Assembly (NCBI RefSeq): GCF_013155545.1
Contig: NZ_JABJVV010000022.1
Span: 34,668 to 98,667, forward strand
DNA: 64,000 bases
Reading direction: 5' to 3'
Source: Caenimonas soli
GTDB taxonomy: Bacteria > Pseudomonadota > Gammaproteobacteria > Burkholderiales > Burkholderiaceae_C
Shown here: positions 7,166 to 14,836 of the stretch, piece after piece
How positions within the stretch are numbered: position 1 is the first letter of the stretch
Layout: every line of letters starts with the position of its first letter
Notes under the pieces: model-generated
What the model was told of the DNA's origin: nothing
Seen by the model: the letters and a program-made list of their open reading frames with translations, nothing else
The model's database searches: none
Program-made: the position numbers and the translations under genes

Positions 7166-8561
7166 GGGGCAGTTCTATCCGGAAATGGCCGCCCTGACTG
7201 TCAGACGGCAGCCCGATGCGGCCGCCATGGGCCTGTATGTATTCCTTGACGATCGACAGCCCGATGCCCGTGCCCCGCACGGCATCCTTGGGCTGGCGCT
7301 CGCCACGGTAGAAGGGCTCGAACACGCGCTCGCGGTCGGTCGCTGCCACTCCGGGCCCCTGGTCGAGCACGTCGATGCGCACATGGTCGGGTTGCGCGGA
7401 GACCTGCACACGAATGGTGCCGCCGCGGGGCGAGAAGCGAATGGCGTTGGACAGCAGGTTGGCGATGGTAGTCCCCAGCTTCTCGCGATCGACGGTCAGC
7501 ATGACGGGCTCGCCCTCCACCACCACATTGAGTTGCATCGCCTGACATTGCAGATGCTGGGCATCGATCTGTTCCTCGATCAAGTCCGTGAGGTTGGTCC
7601 TGCTGCGCTGCAGTTGCCCCGCCTCGAACGCGGCCGCGTTGAAGCGCAGCAGCGCCTCGATCTGACCCTGCAGAGTCAGCGTGTTCTGGTTCAGGATTCG
7701 GATCACGTCGCGTTGACTCCTGTTGAGTTCGCCGGGAACGCCTTCCTGCAGCAGCGCGACGCCTTCACGCAGGGCAGCAAGCGGCGTCTTCAGCTCGTGC
7801 GAGACATGACGCAAGAAGCGAGCCTTGTCCGCGTCCAGCTCGGTCAGGCGCAGCCGCAGCCATTCCAGGTGCTGGCTGACTCTGCGGACGTCCAAGGGGC
7901 CCTTGATATTGATGGGCTCACCGAGCCGGTTTTCACCCAGCCCGATGATGGCGCGCTCCAGATGCTTGAAAGGCCGCGCCAGCCAGACCCCCAGCGCGAC
8001 GGCGAGCATGACCGCAAGCGCAATGGTGAACAGCACTTGGCGGGTCAGGCGTGCGCGGCTTGCTTCCAGCTGCTCGTCAAGAGCCTTGTTGCGATGCTCG
8101 ATCAGGGCCTGGGTCCCCGCGGTGATGCGATTGTTGAGCGCGGCCAGTTCCCGAAATTCCGCCGCAATGTTGCGCTCGCGCTCGAGTGCCGTCTCGGGCG
8201 GACCCTGAAACAGCCGCTGGATGGCTTCCGCCTGGGCTTGCCACAGCAGCAACTCGGGTTTGGGCAAGCCGCCGGCGTCGATCTCGGCCAGCGCGGCGCG
8301 CGCGGCCCGGGTCTCCTCGTCGAACCGCTTGCGCAGAACAGCGTCGTTCAGGATCAGCGATTGGCGGGCCGCTCTCTCCATACCGGCCGTGCGGGCTGTC
8401 AGCGCCTGTGCCGCCCCGTTGAGGGCGAGCGCATGGCCCGCGGCCTCGCTGCTTTTCGCCATGAGGCGATCCAGGATGACCACGGCCCGCAGCGCGGTGC
8501 CTCCCAGCAGTGCGGCAATCAACAGAAAGGCGACCAGCAACAGCTGGCGGAAAGAACCCAT
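7155..8561 (-). CDS. glrK: Sensor histidine kinase, GlrK/QseE type
   Basis: Membrane histidine kinase, 468 aa, that would phosphorylate the adjacent GlrR-type regulator. Domains in order: first membrane helix (residues 5-25), a helical periplasmic domain to about residue 170, second membrane helix (about 176-194), HAMP, H-box HVSHELKTPLA (His near residue 253), then HATPase_c with NLLSNAIRFSP, DQGPGV and GTGIGLSIVKEY. The sequence around LLQEGVPGELNRSQRDVI is typical of the GlrK/QseE subfamily. The gene starts 15 bases after miaB and overlaps the lipoprotein gene, so all four are probably co-transcribed. The physiological signal is not deducible from sequence; in E. coli the system is tied to envelope stress and hormone sensing. 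Confidence 0.92.
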   Translation of the reverse strand: MGSFRQLLLVAFLLIAALLGGTALRAVVILDRLMAKSSEAAGHALALNGAAQALTARTAGMERAARQSLILNDAVLRKRFDEETRAARAALAEIDAGGLPKPELLLWQAQAEAIQRLFQGPPETALERERNIAAEFRELAALNNRITAGTQALIEHRNKALDEQLEASRARLTRQVLFTIALAVMLAVALGVWLARPFKHLERAIIGLGENRLGEPINIKGPLDVRRVSQHLEWLRLRLTELDADKARFLRHVSHELKTPLAALREGVALLQEGVPGELNRSQRDVIRILNQNTLTLQGQIEALLRFNAAAFEAGQLQRSRTNLTDLIEEQIDAQHLQCQAMQLNVVVEGEPVMLTVDREKLGTTIANLLSNAIRFSPRGGTIRVQVSAQPDHVRIDVLDQGPGVAATDRERVFEPFYRGERQPKDAVRGTGIGLSIVKEYIQAHGGRIGLPSDSQGGHFRIELPHAS

Positions 8562-8576
8562 GGCGGCAACGGCGGG

Positions 8577-9923
8577 TCAGGCGGCCAGTGCCGAGGCTTC
8601 CGCCGTCACCACTTCACCGCGCAGCGAATGCGAGTTCGCTGACGTGATCGTCACGTCGATCAACTGGCCGACCAGGCGGGCCGGCCCCTTGAAGTTCACC
8701 ATCCGGTTGCACTCGGTGCGACCGGCCAGTTCGCTGGCGTCCTTGCGCGATGGCCCTTCGACAAGGATGCGCTGGACGGTGCCGACACGGCTGGCGCTGA
8801 TGCGCGCCGCGCTGTCGTCGATCGCCGCCTGCAGCAGGTGCAGGCGTTTGAGCTTCACCTCATGTGGCGTTTCGTCGTGCAGCGCCGCTGCCGGCGTGCC
8901 GGGGCGCGGGCTGAAGATGAAACTGAAGCTGTTGTCGTAGCCGACGTCGGCGATGAGTTTCATCATCTTGCCGAAGTCTTCCTCGGTCTCGCCCGGGAAG
9001 CCCACGATGAAATCGCTGGACAGGGCCAGCTCGGGCCGGATGGCGCGCAGCTTGCGCACCGTGCTCTTGTATTCCATGGCCGTGTAGCCGCGCTTCATCG
9101 CCATCAGGATGCGGTCGCTGCCGTGCTGCACCGGCAGGTGCAGGTGGCTCACCAGCTTGGGCACCTTGGCATAGGCATCGATCAGCCGCTGGGTGAACTC
9201 GTTCGGGTGGCTGGTGGTGTAGCGGATGCGTTCTATCCCGGGGATGTCGGCCACGTATTCGATCAGCAGCGCGAAGTCGGCGATATCCGCGGTGTCGCCC
9301 ATCTTGCCGCGGTAGGCGTTGACGTTCTGGCCGAGCAGCGTCACTTCCTTGACGCCCTGGTCGGCCAGGCCCGCCACCTCGATCAGGACGTCGTCGAACG
9401 GCCGCGAGACTTCCTCGCCGCGGGTGTAGGGCACGACGCAATAGCTGCAGTACTTGGAGCAGCCTTCCATGATGCTCACGAACGCCGTGGCGCCGTCCAC
9501 CCGTGCCGGCGGCAGGTGATCGAACTTCTCGATCTCGGGAAAGCTGATGTCCACCTGCGGGCGCTGCTGGCGCTCACGCTCGCGCAGCAGATCCGGCAGG
9601 CGGTGCAGCGTTTGCGGTCCGAACACGACGTCCACGAACGGTGCGCGCTCGATGATGGCGGCGCCTTCCTGGCTGGCCACGCAGCCACCCACGCCGATCA
9701 GCACACCCTTTTTCTTGAGATGCTTGACGCGCCCCAGGTCGCTGAACACTTTCTCCTGGGCCTTCTCGCGCACGGAGCAGGTGTTGAACAGGATCAGGTC
9801 GGCTTCCTCGACGTCTTGGGTCGGCTCGTAGCCTTGCGCAGCATTCATCACATCGGCCATTTTGTCCGAGTCGTACTCGTTCATCTGGCAGCCGAAGGTC
9901 TTGATAAAAACCTTTTTTGTCAT
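8577..9923 (-). CDS. miaB: tRNA-2-methylthio-N6-dimethylallyladenosine synthase MiaB
   Basis: Radical-SAM methylthiotransferase that converts i6A37 to ms2i6A37 in tRNAs reading codons that start with U. The 448-aa protein shows the N-terminal MTTase domain with Cys residues for the auxiliary cluster (KTFGCQMN, FNTCSVR, GVGGCVA), the radical-SAM CxxxCxxC motif CSKYCSYC near residue 157, and a C-terminal TRAM domain from about residue 376. Length is normal. First gene of the run leading into glrK, and separated from the upstream small secreted protein gene by 8 bp. The ATG at 9923 begins the conserved MTKKVFIKTFGCQMN start. Confidence 0.97.
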   Translation of the reverse strand: MTKKVFIKTFGCQMNEYDSDKMADVMNAAQGYEPTQDVEEADLILFNTCSVREKAQEKVFSDLGRVKHLKKKGVLIGVGGCVASQEGAAIIERAPFVDVVFGPQTLHRLPDLLRERERQQRPQVDISFPEIEKFDHLPPARVDGATAFVSIMEGCSKYCSYCVVPYTRGEEVSRPFDDVLIEVAGLADQGVKEVTLLGQNVNAYRGKMGDTADIADFALLIEYVADIPGIERIRYTTSHPNEFTQRLIDAYAKVPKLVSHLHLPVQHGSDRILMAMKRGYTAMEYKSTVRKLRAIRPELALSSDFIVGFPGETEEDFGKMMKLIADVGYDNSFSFIFSPRPGTPAAALHDETPHEVKLKRLHLLQAAIDDSAARISASRVGTVQRILVEGPSRKDASELAGRTECNRMVNFKGPARLVGQLIDVTITSANSHSLRGEVVTAEASALAA

Positions 9924-9931
9924 GGCAGCAC

Positions 9932-10357
9932 CTATCGGCGGGACCCGAAGATCATCATGAGCAATTCGTTGAAGCGCTTGTAGCCTTCGGCCCCCGAGCC
10001 GGAGGTCCCGCCGAGCTTGCTGTATTCCTCCTCGGTCAGGAGCCAGACTTCATGCACCAGCCCGACCGCGTCACGGCGATAGACCACGGGCAGGGTCTTG
10101 CCCACGATGCCGCCCGAGAGGACCAGCATGTTGTTGAGGTCGCGGATGCGCGAGCCCGGCGAGAGGCGGTCGGGTTTGCCGTCCATGGTGAGTTCGGGCG
10201 GCGCCGTCACCACCATCTGGCCCAGCACGACGTCCTTGGGCGCGGAGCGTTGAATGCCTTGCGCGAGCGCGGCGGGTGGCAAGGTGAATGACAGGCCGGC
10301 CAGGGCCGCGTATGCGACCTGTACGAGGCGGGCCCGGGTTTGATTCCAGCGGTTCAT
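9932..10357 (-). CDS. Conserved exported protein of unknown function
   Basis: 141-aa protein with an apparent Sec signal peptide (core VAYAALAGLSFTLPPAALA, cleavage near residue 32). The mature part has an OB- or small-beta-barrel-like look: PGSRIRDLNNM, GKTLPVVYRRD, VHEVWLLTEEEY. No catalytic motif is recognisable. It lies 8 bp upstream of miaB on the same strand and may be its operon leader gene. Similar short exported proteins occur at this position in related Burkholderiales as hypothetical proteins. I do not assign a function. Confidence 0.75.
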   Translation of the reverse strand: MNRWNQTRARLVQVAYAALAGLSFTLPPAALAQGIQRSAPKDVVLGQMVVTAPPELTMDGKPDRLSPGSRIRDLNNMLVLSGGIVGKTLPVVYRRDAVGLVHEVWLLTEEEYSKLGGTSGSGAEGYKRFNELLMMIFGSRR

Positions 10358-10503
10358 GGTGTAGATCCAGAGGCTGTGGATGTAACAAGGCGCCGGGGCG
10401 CCTCGGGCAAGCCCAAGTTTACCAACACGAGTGCGAATTGCTGAGCCACACGGGCTGAACCTGTGGCGGTAAAGTGGAAAACCAAATATTCAAGGAGGTT
10501 TCG

Positions 10504-10767
10504 ATGCTCGAGATACTTGGCACCATCGTCGTCGGCTTCATCGTGGGGCTGATCGCGCGAGCCGTCAAACCCGGCGACGACAAGCTGGGCCTGATCATGA
10601 CCACGTTGCTCGGCATAGCGGGCGCCTTCATCGCACGTTATGCCGGCATGGCGATGGGCTGGTATCAGCAAAACGAGCCGGCCGGCTGGATAGCCTCGGT
10701 GCTCGGCGCCGTGGTGCTGCTGTTCGTCTACGGGCTGGTCAAGGGCAAGTCGCGCGACGCCGTCTGA
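10504..10767 (+). CDS. GlsB/YeaQ/YmgE family stress-response membrane protein
   Basis: Small inner-membrane protein (87 aa) of the transglycosylase-associated/YeaQ/YmgE family. It has three hydrophobic segments (ILGTIVVGFIVGLIARAV, LIMTTLLGIAGAFIARYAG, WIASVLGAVVLLFVYGLV) and the family motif GLIARAVKPG...G-hydrophobic-TT-LLG-IAGA. The ATG at 10504 is preceded by a strong Shine-Dalgarno AGGAGG (10493-10498); a GTG at 10474 would put that site inside the gene. Family members are general-stress proteins of unclear mechanism. It stands alone, convergent with the tRNA-Met gene. Confidence 0.9.
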   Translation: MLEILGTIVVGFIVGLIARAVKPGDDKLGLIMTTLLGIAGAFIARYAGMAMGWYQQNEPAGWIASVLGAVVLLFVYGLVKGKSRDAV

Positions 10768-10780
10768 GCGAGCGGAAAGC

Positions 10781-10814
10781 AAAAAGCCTTGCAGGCTGGC
10801 GGCCTGCAAGGCTT
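10781..10814 (-). terminator. Rho-independent terminator of the tRNA-Met gene
   Basis: Perfect 13-bp stem AAGCCTTGCAGGC / GCCTGCAAGGCTT with a 5-base loop, followed on the minus strand by TTTTT (10785-10781). It starts 9 bases past the tRNA 3' end. On the plus strand the hairpin follows the YmgE-type gene but lacks a strong U-run, so it mainly serves the tRNA transcript. Confidence 0.85.
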
Positions 10815-10822
10815 GCGGTAGC

Positions 10823-10899
10823 TGGTGGCGCTTCACGGATTCGAACCGCGGACCTGTGGATTATGATTCCATCGCTCTAACCGACTGAGCTAAAGCGCC
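10823..10899 (-). tRNA. tRNA-Met (CAT)
   Basis: 77-nt cloverleaf with encoded CCA. Acceptor stem GGCGCTT/AAGCGCC, D-arm GCTC...GAGC, anticodon loop ATCATAA (anticodon CAT), and T-arm CGCGG-TTCGAAT-CCGTG all fold. The acceptor stem starts with a G:C pair, which excludes initiator tRNA. Elongator Met is favoured; a CAT-anticodon Ile tRNA (lysidine-modified) is the main alternative. Confidence 0.93.
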
Positions 10900-10908
10900 G
10901 AGCCAACG

Positions 10909-10914
10909 ATTATA
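10909..10914 (-). promoter_or_regulatory. -10 element of the tRNA-Met promoter
   Basis: A perfect TATAAT on the minus strand 9 bases before the mature tRNA 5' end, within an AT-rich stretch (10905-10919). The -35 region is weak: TTGAGG at 10940-10935 has a 20-bp spacing, within the end of the vWA gene. Confidence 0.55.
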
Positions 10915-10936
10915 TAAGACCTGGGCCGAGTCAGCC

Positions 10937-12352
10937 TCAACGCGCCAATTTCCCCAATTCTTCCGACACCAGCCGCACGATCAGCCGGTCCAGCGTGTCC
11001 ACCGAGTAATTTTTCACGTCGTGCACCGTTTCGCGGCCCGGACCGCTGGCCGGGTCATGCGCCTGGGCGTAGGTCAGGAAGACGAAACGCCCTCCGGTGT
11101 ACTGCGCGATCTGGCGCTGGATTAACTCGCCTTGCTTGTCCAGGCCGCTGGCGCCCACGCTGAAGACCTTGATCCCCTTGCCCAGGGCGGCCAGCATGTC
11201 CTCGTCGTAGTGGGGCCCGCCATAGTCCAGGTGCGGCGGGGCGTCGGCCAGCAACACCACCAGGCGGGTGGCGCCCTCGCCGCGCCAGCTGAGGTTGTGC
11301 ACGGTGTCGTGAAAGGCCTCGTTCATCGCTTCGGGGTAGTCGCCCCCGGCCGCAGCCCGCAAGGGATAGAGCGCGTTCTGCAGAAAGTCGCCCACGTCAT
11401 TGGTGAAGTCGTGGCTGCGCAGCAGGAATTCGTCGCCCTTGTCGCGATAGGCGACCAGGCCGAAGCAGATGTCCGGCTGGCTGGGCAGGCGTGACACCTC
11501 GGCCGAAATGCTCCTCAAGGTGGCCTTGAGCTTGTCGATCTCGTCGGCCATCGAGCCGGTGGCGTCGATCAGGAAGACCAGGTCCAGCTTGGCGCGCGCC
11601 TCGGCCGGCCGGGCGTCCAGGACCACCTCCACCGAACTCTTCTGGCCGCGGGTGAGCTGCGCCCACGACTGCCGGCCGTCCTTGCGCACCGCCACCGCGT
11701 AGTAGCTGGAGCGGGAAGGATCGAAGGCATTGGGATGCAGCCAGGCGCGGCCTGCCGCATCGGTGCGCGCCCACATCGCGTGGCCGCTGGTGGCCTGCAC
11801 CGCCACTTCGGCGTCCGCAACGCCGCGCCCGCGCGGGTCCTTCACTTCCAGCAGATAGCGCTCGCGGATATCGCGCGTGCGGTGCTCCACCCGGGTGCGG
11901 TTGCGAAACGCCAGGTAACCGCTGAAATCCGCGTTGTCATCGACCATGCCGGCCGTTACGGGTCCCGTCGAAGGCGGTTGCTGCACTTGCGGCTGCGGTG
12001 AGGGAAACATTGACGGCGGGCCGCTGCGGGCGGAGTCGGACAGTTCGGCGGGCGCCGACTTGGCGAGGCGGTCGCGGTGTTCGTGATGGCCACCCCGGAT
12101 CTGGTCTCCCGCGACGCGGCCGGGCAGCTCGCGGGTCTGCACCGGCCTCGCGCAGTGCGTCGCCGAAGGCGCCTGGAAGTTGGGCACGGTGCGCACGATG
12201 GGCGTCGGGAACGGCATCGGCTCCGGCCAGGGCGTGGGCTTGGGTTCGGGCCACTGGCCCGGTGGCGGTGAATGAGCCGTGGCGCTGCAGGCCGCGAGCA
12301 GCAACTGCGCGATCAGTACCAGCGCGAATGGGCGCGGGGGATGGTTCTTCAT
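10937..12352 (-). CDS. Secreted vWA-domain lipoprotein
   Basis: 471-aa predicted lipoprotein: signal peptide with lipobox LLAACS (Cys near residue 22), a long proline-rich linker to about residue 135, a small beta-rich carboxypeptidase-regulatory-like region (LEVKDPRGRGVADAEVAVQA), then a von Willebrand A domain. The metal-ion-dependent adhesion site is visible as DATGSM (near residue 261), with a conserved downstream Asp in LLADAPPH. A Shine-Dalgarno GGAGG sits 7 bases before the ATG. The gene is divergent from an ECF sigma factor and its partner, which suggests joint regulation. vWA domains bind protein partners through Mg2+; the ligand here is unknown. The tRNA-Met gene lies directly downstream. 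Confidence 0.85.
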   Translation of the reverse strand: MKNHPPRPFALVLIAQLLLAACSATAHSPPPGQWPEPKPTPWPEPMPFPTPIVRTVPNFQAPSATHCARPVQTRELPGRVAGDQIRGGHHEHRDRLAKSAPAELSDSARSGPPSMFPSPQPQVQQPPSTGPVTAGMVDDNADFSGYLAFRNRTRVEHRTRDIRERYLLEVKDPRGRGVADAEVAVQATSGHAMWARTDAAGRAWLHPNAFDPSRSSYYAVAVRKDGRQSWAQLTRGQKSSVEVVLDARPAEARAKLDLVFLIDATGSMADEIDKLKATLRSISAEVSRLPSQPDICFGLVAYRDKGDEFLLRSHDFTNDVGDFLQNALYPLRAAAGGDYPEAMNEAFHDTVHNLSWRGEGATRLVVLLADAPPHLDYGGPHYDEDMLAALGKGIKVFSVGASGLDKQGELIQRQIAQYTGGRFVFLTYAQAHDPASGPGRETVHDVKNYSVDTLDRLIVRLVSEELGKLAR

Positions 12353-12478
12353 CGGGTGCCTCCAATGGATGTGGTGAAGGCTGGTACGGCTGGGCGGCGC
12401 GATGAGGGTGAATTTTTCTGCCTGGGTTTAACCCCGAAGCACGGGCTGGCCCGTAGCAGGTGATGTGAAAATCTGCCC

Positions 12479-13087
12479 ATGCCCTATAGCGCCATGCCCG
12501 ACGAGCAATTGATGCTGGCCTACGCGCGGGGTGACGCCGCTGCTTTCGACGAGCTTTACGCGCGCCATGAGGGCGCGCTGTTTCGCTTCGTGCGCAGGCT
12601 GCTGGGCGCGCCGCTGGCCGCGCAGGCCGACGAGGTGTTCCAGGACACCTGGATGCGGATCGTTGCCGCGCGAGCCAGCTTCCAGCCGCAGGGCGCGGCT
12701 TGGCGAACCTGGGCGTTCACCATTGCCCACAACCTGGCCATGGACCGTTTGCGCGCGAGCGGCCGCGAAGTTGGCGTGAGCGCACGCGACGATGGGGAAG
12801 ATCCGCTGGACTGGATCGCAGCCACCCTGGATATGACCCATCCTTCGAGCGAGGATGTCGCCTTCTGGCGCGCTGCCGGCCAGCAATTGCTGCACTGCCT
12901 GGACGAACTGCCGCCGGCACAGCGCGCCGCGTTCCTGCTGCACCATGAAGACGGCGCCAGCGTGGAAGACCTGGCCCAAAGGCTGGGCCTGCAATTCGAG
13001 ACCGCCAAGAGCCGGCTGCGCTATGCGCTGCAGAAACTGCGGGGCTGCATGCGCCAGTACCTCGACGTGCTGGAGCAACCTTCATGA
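12479..13087 (+). CDS. ECF-type RNA polymerase sigma factor
   Basis: 202-aa group 4 sigma factor with region 2 (DEVFQDTWMRIVAARASF, TWAFTIAHNLAMDRLR) and region 4 (LDELPPAQRAAFLLHHEDGASVEDLAQRLGLQFETAKSRLRYALQKLR, a clear helix-turn-helix). The start could be 12479 or the ATG at 12494; neither has a strong Shine-Dalgarno. It overlaps the next gene by ATGA, typical of sigma/anti-sigma pairs. The 126-bp divergent region contains GTGAATTTTTC (12408-12418) and a small inverted repeat GGGTT-T-AACCC (12424-12434), which might be promoter elements for this factor and the vWA gene. The signal is unknown. Confidence 0.92.
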   Translation: MPYSAMPDEQLMLAYARGDAAAFDELYARHEGALFRFVRRLLGAPLAAQADEVFQDTWMRIVAARASFQPQGAAWRTWAFTIAHNLAMDRLRASGREVGVSARDDGEDPLDWIAATLDMTHPSSEDVAFWRAAGQQLLHCLDELPPAQRAAFLLHHEDGASVEDLAQRLGLQFETAKSRLRYALQKLRGCMRQYLDVLEQPS

Positions 13088-13950
13088 GCGATATGCGCGA
13101 TGCACGATTGCGGCGGGCGCTGGAGTCGGCGCCGGATGCGGACCTGCTGCCCGATCGGCGAACGCGCCGGGCGGTGCTCGATGCCGCCCGGCAGGCCCTG
13201 GCGCCGCCGCCTCCCGCCGCTTGGTGGCAAAAGCTGTGGCAAGGCATGGGTAACCGGTCCATGCCCTGGAATGCGGCCCTGGCCAGCGTCGTGATCGCGA
13301 CCTTGGTCACGGTGCTCTGGCGCGAACGGGAGATCCCCACCGCCATGCCGGACATGGCGCAGACGCGCGAGCCATCGCCAGCAGCGGAGCCGCCGGTCGT
13401 GTCGCCTCCAGCCCAGCCATCCGCCGCTGTCACGCCACCGCCGGCCGCTACGCCGGCGCGCAAGCCGGCACCTGCCACCACCAAGCCTCAGCCGGCCGAG
13501 TCGCCGCGTGAGCGGCGCGCAGAGGCGGCGGTTGATGCCATGCGCGACCAGGAGCAGAGGGAGCTGGCGAAGAGCGTCCCCTCGCCGCAATCTGCCGCGC
13601 CGGGTGCACCGGCGATGTCGCGGGCTGAGTCGACTGCCGCCATTCACTGGACGCATTTGCGCATCGCATCGCAGGGGCGCACTTGGGAGGTGGCACGGGA
13701 ACAGGCACCGGGCCTCGCCCAGTTGCTGAACGGCATGGCGCGCGAAGCGCGCAGCCAGGAGGCGCTGGAAGCGGCCGTGACCCACCGGATCGAGTTGACC
13801 CGCGAGGGCCAGCCCGCGGGTGTGATCGAGCTGGCCGGGGCCCAGCTGCGCTGGACCCTTGCCGGTCTTGGCGGGACTTACACGACGCGCCCGGAACCGG
13901 CCCGGCTGCAAGCCTTGCGAGAGGAGATCAACCGCCTGGCTGCGCGCTGA
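13084..13950 (+). CDS. Membrane-anchored partner of the ECF sigma factor (putative anti-sigma)
   Basis: 288-aa protein encoded 4 bp overlapping the ECF sigma gene. The first 70 residues are charged and would be cytoplasmic, followed by one membrane helix (about residues 63-80, NAALASVVIATLVTVLW), a proline/alanine-rich linker (to about 140) and a periplasmic domain (from about residue 175) with WTHLRIASQGRTWEVAREQ. This topology and the coupling suggest an anti-sigma factor, but I see no zinc-binding HxxxCxxC motif, so the role is inferred from position and topology. The periplasmic domain could sense the envelope or contact the divergent vWA lipoprotein. Confidence 0.75.
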   Translation: MSDMRDARLRRALESAPDADLLPDRRTRRAVLDAARQALAPPPPAAWWQKLWQGMGNRSMPWNAALASVVIATLVTVLWREREIPTAMPDMAQTREPSPAAEPPVVSPPAQPSAAVTPPPAATPARKPAPATTKPQPAESPRERRAEAAVDAMRDQEQRELAKSVPSPQSAAPGAPAMSRAESTAAIHWTHLRIASQGRTWEVAREQAPGLAQLLNGMAREARSQEALEAAVTHRIELTREGQPAGVIELAGAQLRWTLAGLGGTYTTRPEPARLQALREEINRLAAR

Positions 13951-13962
13951 GGAATTGCACCG

Positions 13963-14742
13963 TCACTGGTGCTTGAACTGAGCCTTGCGCTTGTTGACGA
14001 AGGCATCCATGCCTTCCTTCTGGTCGGCGGTCGCGAACATGGCATGGAACATCCGGCGCTCGAACATCACGCCGTCGGAGAGGCCGCTCTCGAAGGACCG
14101 GTTGATCGATTCCTTGGCGGCCATCACGGCGACCTGCGAGAAGTCGCAAATCGTCAGGGCTGCGGCCAGCGTTTCGTCCATCAGCTTGTCCAGCGGCACC
14201 ACGCGGCTGACCAGGCCCGAACGCTCGGCTTCGGTCGCGTCCATCATCCGCGACGTCAATGCCATGTCCATCGCCTTGGATTTCCCCACTGCGCGCGGCA
14301 GGCGTTGCGTGCCGCCGGCGCCCGGAATGATGCCCAGCTTGATCTCGGGCTGGCCGAACCTCGCGTTGTCCGCGGCAATGATGAAGTCGCACATCATCGC
14401 CAGCTCGCAGCCGCCGCCCAGCGCGAACCCGCTCACCGCCGCGATCACCGGCTTGCGTATGCTGCGGATGGTTTCCCAGTTGCGGGTGATGTAGTCGCCC
14501 TTGTAGGCGTCGGCGAAGGAGTAGCTGGCCATGGCGCCGATGTCGGCCCCCGCGGCAAAGGCCTTTTCGCTGCCAGTGATCACTATGCAGCCGATCGCCT
14601 CGTCGGCGTCGAACGCCTTGAGCGCGGCGCCCAGTTCATCCATCAGCTCGTTGTTCAGTGCGTTGAGCTGCTTGGGCCGGTTCAACGTGACGATGCCGAC
14701 CTTGCCGCCTTCGGTGCGAACCTGGATGAGTTCGTAAGCCAT
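13963..14742 (-). CDS. Enoyl-CoA hydratase (crotonase family), probable paaF role
   Basis: 259-aa crotonase that hydrates 2-enoyl-CoA. The oxyanion-hole region AFAAGADIGAM and both catalytic glutamates are present (GGGCELAMM and FGQPEIKLGIIPGAGGTQRLPR). It is divergent from paaG-paaI-paaK across a shared palindromic operator, which suggests that it supplies the 2,3-dehydroadipyl-CoA hydratase step (PaaF) of phenylacetate breakdown. General fatty-acid enoyl-CoA hydratases look the same, so the specific role is inferred from position. Its stop is 12 bases from the stop of the convergent sigma-partner gene. Confidence 0.9.
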   Translation of the reverse strand: MAYELIQVRTEGGKVGIVTLNRPKQLNALNNELMDELGAALKAFDADEAIGCIVITGSEKAFAAGADIGAMASYSFADAYKGDYITRNWETIRSIRKPVIAAVSGFALGGGCELAMMCDFIIAADNARFGQPEIKLGIIPGAGGTQRLPRAVGKSKAMDMALTSRMMDATEAERSGLVSRVVPLDKLMDETLAAALTICDFSQVAVMAAKESINRSFESGLSDGVMFERRMFHAMFATADQKEGMDAFVNKRKAQFKHQ

Positions 14743-14782
14743 GCTTTTCTCCTGTTTAATCGCAGCACTATACCCAGGCCTG

Positions 14783-14810
14783 CATTAACCGACCGAGTGG
14801 TCGGTTAATG
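14783..14810. promoter_or_regulatory. 28-bp perfect palindrome, probable PaaR/TetR-type operator
   Basis: CATTAACCGACC-GAGT-GGTCGGTTAATG: perfect 12-bp arms around a 4-bp centre, located between the divergent enoyl-CoA hydratase and paaG starts (40 bp from one, 27 bp from the other). The ACCGAC...GTCGGT core resembles operators of TetR-family repressors of acyl-CoA and phenylacetate catabolism such as PaaR. No regulator gene is in the window. One site could control both transcripts. Confidence 0.7.
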
Positions 14811-14836
14811 GTAGAGTGACACCAAGGAGACCGTTC

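Noticed and set aside
10372..10405. Short GC hairpin AGGCGCC-GG-GGCGCCT before the YmgE-type gene
   Set aside because: No U-run; may be a weak hairpin but gives no terminator or regulatory pattern.
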